In this document: one piece after another, positions 7,783-16,356 of the stretch
Numbering within the stretch: position 1 is the stretch's first letter
Layout: each line of letters begins with the position of its first letter
Assembly: GCF_038630985.1 (NCBI RefSeq)
Contig: NZ_CP152049.1
Span: 3,677,501-3,741,500, forward strand
DNA from: Paenibacillus sp. FSL H8-0548
Lineage (GTDB): Bacteria; Bacillota; Bacilli; Paenibacillales; Paenibacillaceae
DNA: 64,000 nt
Reading direction: 5' to 3'
Translations under genes and position numbers: made by a program
The notes under the pieces: model-generated
What the model was told of the DNA's origin: nothing
What the model saw: the letters and a program-made list of their open reading frames with translations, nothing else
The model's database searches: none

Positions 7783-8985
7783 ATGATGACAAGAGAGAAG
7801 AGACGAAGTACATTAGCTCTGCTGGCGTTAGCGGTCAGTGCGTTTGCTATCGGGACTACGGAATTTATTAGCGTAGGACTGCTGCCGCTTATTTCGCAGG
7901 ACTTGAATATATCGGTCACCACAGCAGGTTTGACCGTGACTTTATACGCGCTGGGCGTTACTTTCGGTGCACCGGTTCTAACATCCTTGACGACTAAAAT
8001 ACCGCGAAAAGCATTATTGCTCGGAATTATGGTCATATTTATACTCGGGAATACGCTGGCTGCGACCGCGTCATCCATTACGCTGCTGTTAGTCGCAAGA
8101 ATCATCTCAGCCCTCTCGCATGGCGTATTCATGTCGATTGGTTCAACCATCGCAGCGGACGTCGTCTCGCCAGATCGTCGGGCCAGCGCAATCGCTATTA
8201 TGTTTACCGGCTTAACGGTTGCTACGATTACCGGTGTTCCCATTGGGACATTTATCGGACAGCAGCTGGGATGGCGAGCGGCATTTATTGCCATAGTCAT
8301 TGTTGGCGTTATTGCATTCATTTCCAATAGTATCCTTGTACCTTCAGATCTGCGCCAGGGAACGCCGACTACGCTGTCGCAGCAGTTTAAATTAATTACA
8401 AACCGAAGATTATTGCTGCTGTTTCTAATTACTGCCTTAGGTTACGGTGGAACCTTTACCGTCTTTACTTATTTAACCCCGTTTTTACAAGAAATAACCG
8501 GATTTCAGCAAAAACATGTAACCATTATTCTGCTTCTGTACGGTATTGCAATCGCAATAGGCAACGTAATCGGTGGCAAGCTTGCGAATCGCAAGCCGTT
8601 AATTGCTTTGTTTTATATGTTTATCGTACAAGCTTTTGTACTATTTCTATTAACCTTTACGGCTCCGTTTAAAATTGCGGCATTGATAACGATTGTACTT
8701 ATGGGGTTGTTTCATTTTATGAATGTGGCAGGTCTTCAAGTTTATGTCGTAATGCTAGCCGAGCGATTCGTGCCTAGTGGGGTCGATGTTGCTTCTGCAA
8801 TTAATATTGCAGCATTTAACGCTGGTATAGCGATTGGCGCTTATCTAGGAGGTGTCGTGACCGATTCGATGGGTCTGATTCATACGACTTGGTTTGGTGG
8901 AATAATGGTAGTTGCAGCTGTCGCATTGACAGGCGTAAGTTTAAAGCTTGAGCGTAAGGATACATTAAAAGGAACGATATTATAA
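7783..8985 (+). CDS. MFS efflux transporter, DHA1 family (YdhP/AraJ-like)
   Basis: This is a 400-residue major facilitator with 12 hydrophobic segments. It begins with the family pattern ALAVSAFAIGTTEFISVGLLP and carries an intact loop 2-3 and TM4 motif (RIISALSHGVFMS). Relatives export arabinose, purines or toxic aromatic compounds by proton antiport. The ATG at 7783 follows AGGGGG. An earlier in-frame start at 7753 lacks a site. It is divergent from an HxlR regulator and is followed 17 bp later by an aldo-keto reductase, which suggests an efflux-plus-reduction defence against electrophiles. Confidence 0.88.
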   Translation: MMTREKRRSTLALLALAVSAFAIGTTEFISVGLLPLISQDLNISVTTAGLTVTLYALGVTFGAPVLTSLTTKIPRKALLLGIMVIFILGNTLAATASSITLLLVARIISALSHGVFMSIGSTIAADVVSPDRRASAIAIMFTGLTVATITGVPIGTFIGQQLGWRAAFIAIVIVGVIAFISNSILVPSDLRQGTPTTLSQQFKLITNRRLLLLFLITALGYGGTFTVFTYLTPFLQEITGFQQKHVTIILLLYGIAIAIGNVIGGKLANRKPLIALFYMFIVQAFVLFLLTFTAPFKIAALITIVLMGLFHFMNVAGLQVYVVMLAERFVPSGVDVASAINIAAFNAGIAIGAYLGGVVTDSMGLIHTTWFGGIMVVAAVALTGVSLKLERKDTLKGTIL

Positions 8986-9002
8986 ACTTTGGGGGAATTG
9001 AT

Positions 9003-9845
9003 ATGTTGAATGAATTACAAACAACAACTACATTGCATAACGGGGTGAAAATGCCTTGGTTTGGTTTAGGTGTATTTAAAGTTGAAGAAGGCGCAGAGCT
9101 GGAAAATGCAGTAGCGACTGCCATTAAAAATGGCTATCGCAGTATCGATACAGCCGCTATTTATGGAAATGAAGCGGGAGTAGGACGAGGCATTGCTCAA
9201 GGCCTTCAGCAAGCTGGTATTGGCCGAGAGGAATTGTTTGTGACATCTAAAGTATGGAATGCCGATTTAGGCTATGAGTCAACGCTTGCTGCCTATGAAG
9301 CGAGTCTTAATAAGCTTGGCCTTAAGGAGCTTGATCTATATCTCATTCATTGGCCTGTTGAAGGGAAAATAGAGGAAGCTTGGCGAGCATTGGAGACGTT
9401 ATACAAGGAAGGAAGAGTACGGGCGATAGGCGTAAGCAATTTTCAAATTCATCATATTGAGAAATTAATGAAGGTCGCAACCATTAAACCAATGGTTAAT
9501 CAGGTGGAGTATCACCCTCGCTTAACACAGGAGGAGCTGCGCAGCTACTGCGCGCAAAACGGCATTCAATTCGAAGCTTGGTCTCCGCTCATGCAGGGGC
9601 AGCTGTTCGACAATCCTCTTCTGAAGGAGCTTGCAGCTAGCTACAATAAATCAGTTGCTCAAATCATTCTTAGATGGGATTTGCAAAATGGAGTCGTTAC
9701 GATTCCAAAATCAACGAAGGAAGATAGAATTATCGCGAATGCGGATGTGTTTAATTTTGAGCTATCGGAAGAAGATATGGCTCGGATTAGCGGACTAAAT
9801 GAAAATTTACGCGTAGGTCCTGATCCCGATAACTTTGATTTTTAA
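9003..9845 (+). CDS. Aldo/keto reductase (2,5-diketo-D-gluconate reductase/YvgN-like)
   Basis: This is a 280-residue NADPH-dependent reductase. The catalytic tetrad is visible: Asp and Tyr in SIDTAAIYGNEAGVG (about residues 46-60), Lys in FVTSKVW, and His in YLIHWP. GVSNF and IPKSTKEDRI are the usual later motifs, the last one contacting NADP. Close Firmicute relatives (YvgN, YtbE) reduce methylglyoxal and other aldehydes. It lies 17 bp after the MFS gene with GGGGGAA as ribosome site, so the two form an operon probably controlled by the HxlR regulator. A strong hairpin follows. Confidence 0.92.
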   Translation: MLNELQTTTTLHNGVKMPWFGLGVFKVEEGAELENAVATAIKNGYRSIDTAAIYGNEAGVGRGIAQGLQQAGIGREELFVTSKVWNADLGYESTLAAYEASLNKLGLKELDLYLIHWPVEGKIEEAWRALETLYKEGRVRAIGVSNFQIHHIEKLMKVATIKPMVNQVEYHPRLTQEELRSYCAQNGIQFEAWSPLMQGQLFDNPLLKELAASYNKSVAQIILRWDLQNGVVTIPKSTKEDRIIANADVFNFELSEEDMARISGLNENLRVGPDPDNFDF

Positions 9846-9861
9846 ATTTAAGATTGTTATT

Positions 9862-9898
9862 AAGAAAGACAAAGAATGATCCATTCTTTGTCTTTCTT
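9862..9898 (+). terminator. Rho-independent terminator after aldo/keto reductase
   Basis: A perfect 17-bp stem, AAGAAAGACAAAGAATG paired with CATTCTTTGTCTTTCTT, has a 3-base loop and is T-rich at its 3' side. It ends the pump/reductase operon. Confidence 0.85.
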
Positions 9899-10005
9899 TG
9901 TGCATGGATAACCTATAGAATTAACTTATTCCGTGCAGTTGCTTCTGTGGTAAAATATGTATACGTTGAGTTAGCTTCAAAACTTGGATAGGCGGAGGTC
10001 ATGAT

Positions 10006-10236
10006 ATGGAGAATGAAACGAAAAACCTACATGAAACGTTGTCATCAAGAGCAGAAGTGACTCCAGCTAGTCCCATTAACCCATTGTTCGAGGATGCACA
10101 ACGAATTGAAGGCGGAGGCACCCCGAAAAAGATAGTTTGGAATACGCTGCCGACCGGCATAAGAGTGATTGGTTATATTATAACCGCACTTGTCATAGGA
10201 ATGCTCCTATTTGCTTTAAGCACAAATTATTTATGA
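10006..10236 (+). CDS. Hypothetical single-pass membrane protein, 76 aa
   Basis: This small protein has a polar N-terminal half of about 50 residues and one C-terminal transmembrane helix (about residues 53-72), so it is a tail-anchored topology. It starts at ATG 10006 with GGCGGAGG nine bases upstream. No family is recognised. It is followed 36 bp later by a Nudix hydrolase gene in the same direction with its own ribosome site, and the two may share a promoter. Confidence 0.55.
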   Translation: MENETKNLHETLSSRAEVTPASPINPLFEDAQRIEGGGTPKKIVWNTLPTGIRVIGYIITALVIGMLLFALSTNYL

Positions 10237-10272
10237 TATCGACACTTCAATTTCATTAGGAGATATTTTTAT

Positions 10273-10830
10273 ATGCTGAAATATAATATTTGTTTTGTTA
10301 AGCGTGGGAATGAAATATTGCTGCTCAATCGCGAAAGATCAAGCTGGATGGGCTGCTGGAATGGAATTGGCGGCAAGCTTGACTCTCAGGAGACGCCACG
10401 CGAAGCGATGATACGAGAAATGGTCGAAGAAACAGGAATTGAAGAATACGATTTGCACTTTAAAGGGCTAGTGACTTGGAGCGGCGATGATTTTGATTTT
10501 GGCGGGATGTACGCTTATGTTGCAGAGGTTCCTGAAAATATTGAATATGCAACACCAAAGAAAATGGATGAGGGTATTTTGGATTGGAAGAAATTAGAGT
10601 GGATTATGGACAGCAATAATGTCGGGATCGTATCCAACATTCGGTTGACATTACCCTATATGCTTAAAGAAAAGGGCTGTTATGATCATCATTGCAGGTA
10701 TGAGAATGGTGTTTTAATGGAAGTGCTGCATAAGGAAATATCCGTGGATTTAGAAATGATTTCTGAACGCAGAGAACAATATTTGAGAAGCTATACTGTT
10801 AAGCAAGAAGTGTCGAGCAAATTGAAATAA
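10273..10830 (+). CDS. Nudix hydrolase (MutT/8-oxo-dGTP diphosphatase-like)
   Basis: This is a 185-residue protein with a complete Nudix box, G-x5-E-x7-REMVEETGI, at about residues 36-58 (GGKLDSQETPREAMIREMVE). The Nudix box coordinates magnesium to hydrolyse a nucleoside diphosphate linked to another moiety. The first part, CFVKRGNEILLLNRERSSWMGCWNGIGGKL, is like MutT/YtkD-type enzymes that act on oxidised nucleotides. The last 50 residues are an extra helical tail of unknown role. The start has AGGAG nine bases upstream. Substrate specificity is not settled by sequence. Confidence 0.88.
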   Translation: MLKYNICFVKRGNEILLLNRERSSWMGCWNGIGGKLDSQETPREAMIREMVEETGIEEYDLHFKGLVTWSGDDFDFGGMYAYVAEVPENIEYATPKKMDEGILDWKKLEWIMDSNNVGIVSNIRLTLPYMLKEKGCYDHHCRYENGVLMEVLHKEISVDLEMISERREQYLRSYTVKQEVSSKLK

Positions 10831-10921
10831 TAATGATTAATGGTTGATTTATGTGCATCATATAGGTTATTTTGCTTATAAGGATATTCATACATAGAAC
10901 ATACAGAATAGAGGAAAACAG

Positions 10922-11671
10922 TTGAAGTTTAGACCTTGTATCGATTTGCATGATGGAAAAGTAAAGCAAATTGTTGGAGAAACGCTCAATACTGAGATCA
11001 TAGAAAATTTTGTATCCAAGCAAGATTCTGCTTATTATGCGGAGCTATTTAAGAAGGATGCGCTCACTGGCGGACATGTGATTATGCTCGGTGGCGGCAA
11101 TGAAGCAGCAGCTGTTAGCGCACTTCAGCAATATCCAGGCGGCTTGCAAATTGGCGGTGGCATTACCGCGGACAACGCATCCTTTTATTTGGATAAAGGT
11201 GCGTCGCATATTATTGTGACCTCCTATATTTTCAAGGATGGACAGCTGAATAAAGAGCATCTTGCGAACATCGTTTCCGTAGTGGGGAAGGATCGCCTTG
11301 TTATCGATCTGAGCTGCAAGGAAAAGGACGGCAAATGGTTTGTCGTAACGAATCAATGGAAGCAATTTAGTGATTTTGAAGTAAATAAGGAAAATATAGC
11401 GTTTTTGGAGCAGTATTGTGATGAATTTCTAGTTCACGCCGTGGATGTAGAAGGTAAGCAGCGCGGAATTCAGCAAAGTCTCGTAAGCGCACTCGCAGAT
11501 TGGGTGAGTATTCCGACTACTTATGCTGGCGGAGCAAGGTCGCTTGCGGATATGGATCAATTTAGAGAGCTATCAGGCGGGAAGCTAGATATTACGATCG
11601 GCAGCGCGCTTGATATTTTTGGCGGCAATTTATCTTATGAAGAAGTCGTTGCGTATAGTAAGTCAGAATAG
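10922..11671 (+). CDS. hisA: HisA-type isomerase (ProFAR isomerase), eukaryotic-like form
   Basis: This is a 249-residue (beta/alpha)8-barrel protein of the HisA/HisF superfamily. It would isomerise ProFAR in histidine biosynthesis. The sequence resembles the yeast HIS6/plant HISN3 type and not the common bacterial HisA: RPCIDLHDGKVKQIVG at the start, SKQDSAYYAELFKKD, GGHVIMLGGGNE, LQIGGGI, LVIDLSC with the catalytic-like Asp, and VHAVDVEGKQ then TYAGG. It starts at TTG 10922 after GAGGAAAA. It stands alone with no other his genes nearby, so it may be a second or the sole HisA. Assignment to the eukaryotic-type subfamily is from memory. Confidence 0.82.
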   Translation: MKFRPCIDLHDGKVKQIVGETLNTEIIENFVSKQDSAYYAELFKKDALTGGHVIMLGGGNEAAAVSALQQYPGGLQIGGGITADNASFYLDKGASHIIVTSYIFKDGQLNKEHLANIVSVVGKDRLVIDLSCKEKDGKWFVVTNQWKQFSDFEVNKENIAFLEQYCDEFLVHAVDVEGKQRGIQQSLVSALADWVSIPTTYAGGARSLADMDQFRELSGGKLDITIGSALDIFGGNLSYEEVVAYSKSE

Positions 11672-11801
11672 ATGCGGTTCCAGTTTAGGGAATTAATAAG
11701 GATTAGGATGGTTAGAGCTAGCTGACGATGTGTTGGCTAGTTTTTGTTCATTTTATTGTGGATGAAGTGAGCATGATTTGGCAAGAGAGGGAGCATGAGT
11801 G

Positions 11802-12224
11802 ATGAGACCGGATCATTATAAGTTAATGTATGAGTTCGTGATGTGGGCAGGCGGACAATCGCATATTGCGGGGATAGCTTTAGTAGGCCCATGTGCAGAT
11901 GATGAGAACGAAGAAGAAACTGATCTAAGCCTGCTGCTTATTTCAGATAAGAAAGCGAAAACCGTGGAGGCTATTCTCCATCAATTTCAATTCGAAGCGA
12001 TAGATGAATTAACGAAAGAGGAGCGGGGGCCGCTTACCTCTTTAAGAATAAGTTATGCGAGCGGGATAGATATGGAGCTGGGAGTGGCTGAGGAAGCTTG
12101 GCTGCATGCACCGTTAGAGCAAGCTGCAGAGTTTGCGTTCATTCAGGGCTTTAAGGTTCTTTTGGAGCAGGAAGCACTCTTTGAACCAATTACTAGCTAT
12201 ATTGAAACACATTCCTTTGGCTAG
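11802..12224 (+). CDS. Nucleotidyltransferase-like protein
   Basis: This is a 140-residue protein. Residues 25-47 (IALVGPCADDENEEETDLSLLLIS) look like a weakened nucleotidyltransferase core, in which the usual GSxARG becomes GPCADD and the DxD metal pair becomes DLS. With only one of the acidic pair in place, catalytic activity is doubtful and it may be a degenerate or regulatory member. GTG at 11799 and ATG at 11802 are both possible starts behind AGAGGGAG. It precedes a HAD phosphatase by about 80 bp in the same direction. Confidence 0.5.
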   Translation: MRPDHYKLMYEFVMWAGGQSHIAGIALVGPCADDENEEETDLSLLLISDKKAKTVEAILHQFQFEAIDELTKEERGPLTSLRISYASGIDMELGVAEEAWLHAPLEQAAEFAFIQGFKVLLEQEALFEPITSYIETHSFG

Positions 12225-12301
12225 CATATGACTTGATGCTAATAAAGGAGACATGAATATATTAGTTGTCTAATCATGGAAGTGAAGTGGAGGGAACGGC
12301 A

Positions 12302-12964
12302 TTGAAGGATATCAGAGCGATTATTTTTGATCTGGATAATACGATATTAGACCGCACTAGCTTATTTCAGTCGTTTGCTGCTTTGCTGCTGAAACATTAT
12401 TTTGATCATGAAGAAAATCATCGACCCTTGCTTGAGCTTATCCTTGAGCTCGATCAGGATGGTTATAAGGAAAAGCGGGAGTTATTTCGTGAACTCCTCG
12501 ATCAGCTGCCATGGCGAACTAAGCCAGAGCATAACGACCTTATGGATTATTACAATGAGCATTATGTGAAGAGCGCAGTTCTCATGAAAAACGCACAAGA
12601 GGTTCTTCGACATACCAAAAGTAAATACAAAACCGCATTAATTACGAATGGCAGAAATGCAATTCAGTATGGCAAAATAGATCAATTGGGGTTAAGAGGA
12701 AGTTTTGATTTTATTATTGTTTCAGAGGAGGCAGGCTGCAAGAAGCCTGATCGCCGTATTTTTGAAGCTGCTTGTAATGCTCTGCAACTGGGACCGGATC
12801 AATGTATTTATATTGGTGATCATCCGTTAAATGATATCGAGGGAGCTCACCTAGCAGGATTATCTACAATATGGATAAAGGTAAATCAGCCTTGGCGTGA
12901 AGGGCTGGTAGCTAAGCCGCTCTATACGATCCGAAGATTCGATGAGCTGCTTAGTTTACTTTGA
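12302..12964 (+). CDS. HAD-family hydrolase (HAD-IA phosphatase)
   Basis: This is a 220-residue phosphatase of the haloacid dehalogenase superfamily. All four motifs are visible: FDLDNT (nucleophile Asp, about residues 9-14), LITNGR (motif II), the Lys of CKKPDRRIFE (motif III), and YIGDHPLNDIEGA (motif IV). A helical cap lies between motifs I and II, as in subfamily IA. The start TTG at 12302 is chosen because GTGGAGGG lies seven bases upstream. An earlier TTG at 12266 has no such site. The 12 bp to the next gene suggests co-transcription. The substrate is unknown. Confidence 0.88.
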   Translation: MKDIRAIIFDLDNTILDRTSLFQSFAALLLKHYFDHEENHRPLLELILELDQDGYKEKRELFRELLDQLPWRTKPEHNDLMDYYNEHYVKSAVLMKNAQEVLRHTKSKYKTALITNGRNAIQYGKIDQLGLRGSFDFIIVSEEAGCKKPDRRIFEAACNALQLGPDQCIYIGDHPLNDIEGAHLAGLSTIWIKVNQPWREGLVAKPLYTIRRFDELLSLL

Positions 12965-12976
12965 GAGGAGGAAGCT

Positions 12977-13486
12977 ATGAGGGTTACTCTACATCCACAA
13001 GACTTAAACAGTGAGCTGTTATCCTGGTTATGTGTGAAGCCTATTCTCGAAAGCGTCCGTGGGAAGGATTCTACGATTAAAGCAGACGCATACAACCGTT
13101 TAAATGAAGGGCAAAGAGCGCTGTATATCTTCTATGCATTCCATAATCATTCAAAATCATCGATACTAGAATTTTATTGGTTTTCTTCTTATTTTATAAG
13201 TGACCTTAAAGGCTGGCCCACGTTGACAAATGGACTTTTGTTTTACGGTGAAGAGTCGCTAGTTCAGATTTGCCATGACATGAAAGAGCTAGTGGAATTC
13301 GTTAATTTACAGTCAGATGGCTCATGGCGTCAAGCAATGGCTTCTGATTTGGATGAAAATCCCGAGCTGCTTGCTCGTGTAACCGCATTGTTTGATCTTT
13401 ATCTGCCTACAGCAGAGCAATGCATTAGCCATATGAATCAATATATACGAAGCAATTGTGAGGAATTTTACATATTAGAAAATTAA
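12977..13486 (+). CDS. Hypothetical protein, 169 aa
   Basis: I do not recognise this protein with certainty. It is soluble and mainly helical, with an aromatic-rich middle (FYAFHNH, EFYWFSSYF at about residues 52-76) and an acidic C-terminal half. Its general look recalls the DMP19/DUF4375 type of protein that follows similar spacing of Tyr/Trp/Phe, but this is only an impression. The start is well supported by GAGAGGAGGAAG. It follows the HAD gene by 12 bp and precedes an acetyltransferase by 20 bp, so all three are likely one operon. Confidence 0.55.
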   Translation: MRVTLHPQDLNSELLSWLCVKPILESVRGKDSTIKADAYNRLNEGQRALYIFYAFHNHSKSSILEFYWFSSYFISDLKGWPTLTNGLLFYGEESLVQICHDMKELVEFVNLQSDGSWRQAMASDLDENPELLARVTALFDLYLPTAEQCISHMNQYIRSNCEEFYILEN

Positions 13487-13506
13487 AAACTAGAAAGGAT
13501 AAGTGA

Positions 13507-13908
13507 ATGCAGATGATTCATTATCAAAATAATAAAGAGCTCTCGGCAGAAGACCTGTCCAAGGTATTCGAAGCGTCAGGCATTAAACGCCCCTTTCAAG
13601 ATCTAGAGCGACTGCAAAAAATGATCGATCATGCTGATATCATCATAAGCGCTTGGGATGAAGATAAATTAGTAGGTATAGCGCGCGCCATCACGGACTA
13701 TGTTTATTGTTGTTATCTTTCAGACTTGGCTGTTGACGATAAATACCAGAAGCTTGGGATCGGAAAAAAGTTAGTTGAGCTGCTGCGTGAATCGCTTGGT
13801 CCTGAGGTCTCGCTAGTTCTGCTTTCCGCTCCTGCTGCGTTGGATTATTATCCGCGAATTGGCTTTACACAAACGGATAGAGGTTTCGTAATTGCAAGAG
13901 AAAGATAG
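13507..13908 (+). CDS. GNAT-family N-acetyltransferase
   Basis: This is a 133-residue acetyltransferase. The acetyl-CoA pyrophosphate loop is present as YQKLGIGKKLVELL (about residues 80-93), preceded by the strand YLSDLAVDD and followed by LVLLSAPAALDYYPRIGF, which is the usual Tyr-containing C-terminal motif B. These enzymes move acetyl groups to amines of small molecules or proteins. The acceptor is not evident. A second in-frame ATG at 13513 is an alternative start. It closes the HAD/hypothetical/GNAT gene set. Confidence 0.85.
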   Translation: MQMIHYQNNKELSAEDLSKVFEASGIKRPFQDLERLQKMIDHADIIISAWDEDKLVGIARAITDYVYCCYLSDLAVDDKYQKLGIGKKLVELLRESLGPEVSLVLLSAPAALDYYPRIGFTQTDRGFVIARER

Positions 13909-13966
13909 ATATTGACAAATGACAGCGCTTCCCCTATAAAGATGAGTCAAAAGGTAGGAAATACGG

Positions 13967-13996
13967 TTGACAATGAAAATGATAATTGTTATCATT
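13967..13996 (+). promoter_or_regulatory. Fur-controlled promoter
   Basis: TTGACA (13967-13972) and TATCAT (13990-13995) are separated by 17 bp. AATGATAATTGTTATCATT (13978-13996), a near-perfect Fur box, overlaps the spacer and -10. Iron-replete repression of the downstream siderophore-binding gene is expected. Confidence 0.88.
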
Positions 13997-14061
13997 AGTT
14001 GACTTTCGAGGTGGATCCTATTCACTTCATACCAATATACCGTCCTACAGGGGGAAATACT

Positions 14062-15069
14062 GTGAATAATCGTAACAACAAGAAGTTTGTATTCGTATTA
14101 ATTAGTTTGATGGTCATGTCGCTATGGCTTGCAGCTTGCGGAAGCAATGGAAGCAGTAACGCAAATAACGCGTCAAATAATTCCGCAGCAACAGATGCAG
14201 CAACGAATGCGCCTACGGCTACTGAAGCGCCTACAGAGAGAACGCTAACAGATGCGCTTGGTAATGAAGTAACTATTCCTGCAGATCCACAACGTATCAT
14301 CGGTTCATACTTAGAGGATCATTTAGTTGCTTTGGGAATTAAACCAGTAGCACAATGGTCTGTTCCTAACGGAATTCAAGATTATTTGAGCGAAGCATTA
14401 GAAGGTGTACCTACGATTGCTTATGATCTTCCTTTTGAAGCAGTAACAAGCTTTGAACCAGACCTTATTCTAATGGCTTATGATAGCAACGTGGAAGGCG
14501 ATAAATTCACACAGTATTCAAAAATCGCTCCTACATTTACAATCGGTGATACATTGGTTGCTGACTGGCGTGCTACCTTGCTAAAAGTCGGTGAGGTTCT
14601 AGGCAAGAGCGAAGAAGCTCAAAAAGCATTAGACGATTATGATGTAAAAGCAAAAGAAGCTAAGGAAAAACTACAAGCTGTAGCAGCTGGAGAATCAGCG
14701 GCCGCGCTTTGGTTCGTACAAGACAACTTCTACATCGTAAGTGAGAAGCTGTCAAGCGGCGACCTACTTTACAATCAGCTTGGCTTAACGGTTCCTGAAG
14801 TGGTGAAAGAGATTTCTGCTGCAGGTACTGGCAACTGGAATGCTATCCCGCTTGAAAAGCTTGCAGAGCTTGATGCCGATCATCTCTTCCTCATTAACAG
14901 CGGCACAGACACAGATTCGGGTGCACTCAGCGATCCAATCTGGAAAAACATTCCTGCTGTTAAAAACGGCAATCTTTACGAATATCCAAGCACATCAAGC
15001 TGGTTGTATGCTGGTACCATTGCTTACTCGCAAGTCATCGATGATGTTCTTGAAAGCATTGTAAAATAG
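14062..15069 (+). CDS. Iron-siderophore ABC transporter substrate-binding lipoprotein
   Basis: This is a 335-residue lipoprotein with a basic leader, hydrophobic core and lipobox (LAACG) near residue 29, an Asn/Ala/Thr-rich linker, and then a class III (FhuD/FecB-type) binding domain. TLTDALGNEVTIPADPQRI is the typical entry strand and EPDLILM a typical later one. It would capture ferric siderophore outside the membrane. No permease or ATPase gene lies near, so it must share them with another locus. The GTG start at 14062 is chosen for AGGGGG upstream. A Fur-controlled promoter precedes it and a terminator follows. Confidence 0.92.
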   Translation: MNNRNNKKFVFVLISLMVMSLWLAACGSNGSSNANNASNNSAATDAATNAPTATEAPTERTLTDALGNEVTIPADPQRIIGSYLEDHLVALGIKPVAQWSVPNGIQDYLSEALEGVPTIAYDLPFEAVTSFEPDLILMAYDSNVEGDKFTQYSKIAPTFTIGDTLVADWRATLLKVGEVLGKSEEAQKALDDYDVKAKEAKEKLQAVAAGESAAALWFVQDNFYIVSEKLSSGDLLYNQLGLTVPEVVKEISAAGTGNWNAIPLEKLAELDADHLFLINSGTDTDSGALSDPIWKNIPAVKNGNLYEYPSTSSWLYAGTIAYSQVIDDVLESIVK

Positions 15070-15086
15070 GAATAACAACAACTAAT

Positions 15087-15130
15087 AAGGACTGCACTTA
15101 CAAGCGATTATCGCTGTAGGGGCAGTCCTT
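15087..15130 (+). terminator. Terminator after siderophore-binding gene
   Basis: AAGGACTGC (15087-15095) pairs with GCAGTCCTT (15122-15130), with further pairing inside (AGCG with CGCT). TTTTTG follows. Confidence 0.85.
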
Positions 15131-15209
15131 TTTGTTTAAGCAGTATTCCAAAGCAGGCTGAAATCAATGTATAATCATGGAAGACAACAGCTTGAAGGGT
15201 GGATAAGAG

Positions 15210-15569
15210 ATGACTTTCCAAATGAAACGAATAACTCCAATTCTTCGTATTTTTGATGAAGAAAAGACGCGACAATTTTATTTTGACTTTTTGGCATTCA
15301 AATGTGACTGGGAGCATCGTTACGAGTCCGATATGCCGCTGTATATGCAAATTTCCAATGGTGATTGCATCCTTCACTTGTCCGAGCATTACGGGGATTG
15401 TACGCCAGGCTCAGCGATTCGTATTGAGGTGGAAGATGCTAAAGCACTGCAGCAGCATCTATTAAGCAAAACCTATACGTACGCTAGACCTGGCTTTGAT
15501 GTGGAAGGAAATCAAGTAAGCATCACAGATCCATTTGGCAATCGTCTTCACTTCTATTCTGCGAAATAA
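15210..15569 (+). CDS. Glyoxalase/bleomycin-resistance superfamily protein
   Basis: This is a 119-residue protein of the vicinal oxygen chelate fold. It has two beta-alpha-beta-beta-beta modules, with ITPILRIFDEEKTRQFYFDFL at the start and VSITDPFGNRLHFY at the end, a typical C-terminal signature. The middle, LHLSEHYGDCTPGS, resembles bleomycin-binding proteins and many uncharacterised relatives. It could sequester or modify a small molecule. Metal ligands cannot be assigned confidently. The gene stands alone after a terminator and is followed by the broken monophosphatase gene 36 bp later. Confidence 0.82.
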   Translation: MTFQMKRITPILRIFDEEKTRQFYFDFLAFKCDWEHRYESDMPLYMQISNGDCILHLSEHYGDCTPGSAIRIEVEDAKALQQHLLSKTYTYARPGFDVEGNQVSITDPFGNRLHFYSAK

Positions 15570-15605
15570 TCAACTTATATCAATCGTAAATGGGAGGCAA
15601 GCAAC

Positions 15606-16243
15606 TTGGATCAAATGATTATAGATAGGGCTAGAGAGGTAGCTATTGCTGCCGCATATGAAGCGGGACGCCTTACACGCGAGAGATTTGGAACACTTGA
15701 TCACTATGAAGAAAAGGATGACCATGGAGATATCGTAACCGAGGTTGATTACTTGGCTGAGAGCATCATTTTAAGCAAGATCCTATTCTCGCTGTCATCT
15801 ATGAGCCAATGACTGATCGACTATATGCAGCAACCGCGGGTGAGGGCATTACATGCAACTCGCTTCCACTTAGAACTTTAGAAGCAAAACCTTTCAGTAA
15901 AGCTAGAGTTGGCTGGATTCAAGGGCATGCTGTGCAAAATGAACAAAGAGCAGTTAGGCTCAGACATTACATCGATGTTAATACGAAACGAATGAGGCGG
16001 CTTTGGGCGCCAACGCTGCAATGGACGATGTTAGCCAGAGGAGATTTGGACGCAATCATTGTATATAACTCGGAAGGCGAGGATTTATATTCCGGCATAT
16101 TAATGGTGAAAGAAGCGGGAGGCAGTATTATCGACTACGAGGGTCATCCATTCAGCGGAATGAATAAACAGCCTTATTTCATTGCTTGCCGCCTTGAGCA
16201 TCAGAATTATTTTATGAACATGATTAAAAATGGCTTGGCATAA
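15606..16243 (+). pseudogene. Inositol monophosphatase-family gene with internal deletion
   Basis: The first part (TTG start at 15606 after GGGAGG) reads like the N-terminus of an IMPase: DIVTEVDYLAESIILSKI. Near 15780 the homology jumps, in another frame, to the late part of the family, DPILAVIYEPMTDRLYAATAGEG, which runs to 16243. The missing middle would hold the metal-binding Glu-Glu and the DPLDGT motif. A deletion of roughly 100 codons that is not a multiple of three has therefore removed the active site and shifted the frame. The product should be inactive. The family acts on inositol phosphate, fructose bisphosphate or PAP. Confidence 0.82.
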
Positions 16244-16356
16244 CGTGCGAACGAGAGAGTGGTGATATATGGACGTTACAGGATGCTTTTTGAATAAAAG
16301 GCACAAAATAAAGAATGAAGTAGAAGAGAAACGTTTGCTCAATAAGGAGAAACATC

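Noticed and set aside
7758..8327. A 189-codon frame antisense to the MFS gene
   Set aside because: It is a composition shadow of the transporter, rich in Thr/Ala/Val with no family match and no start signals.
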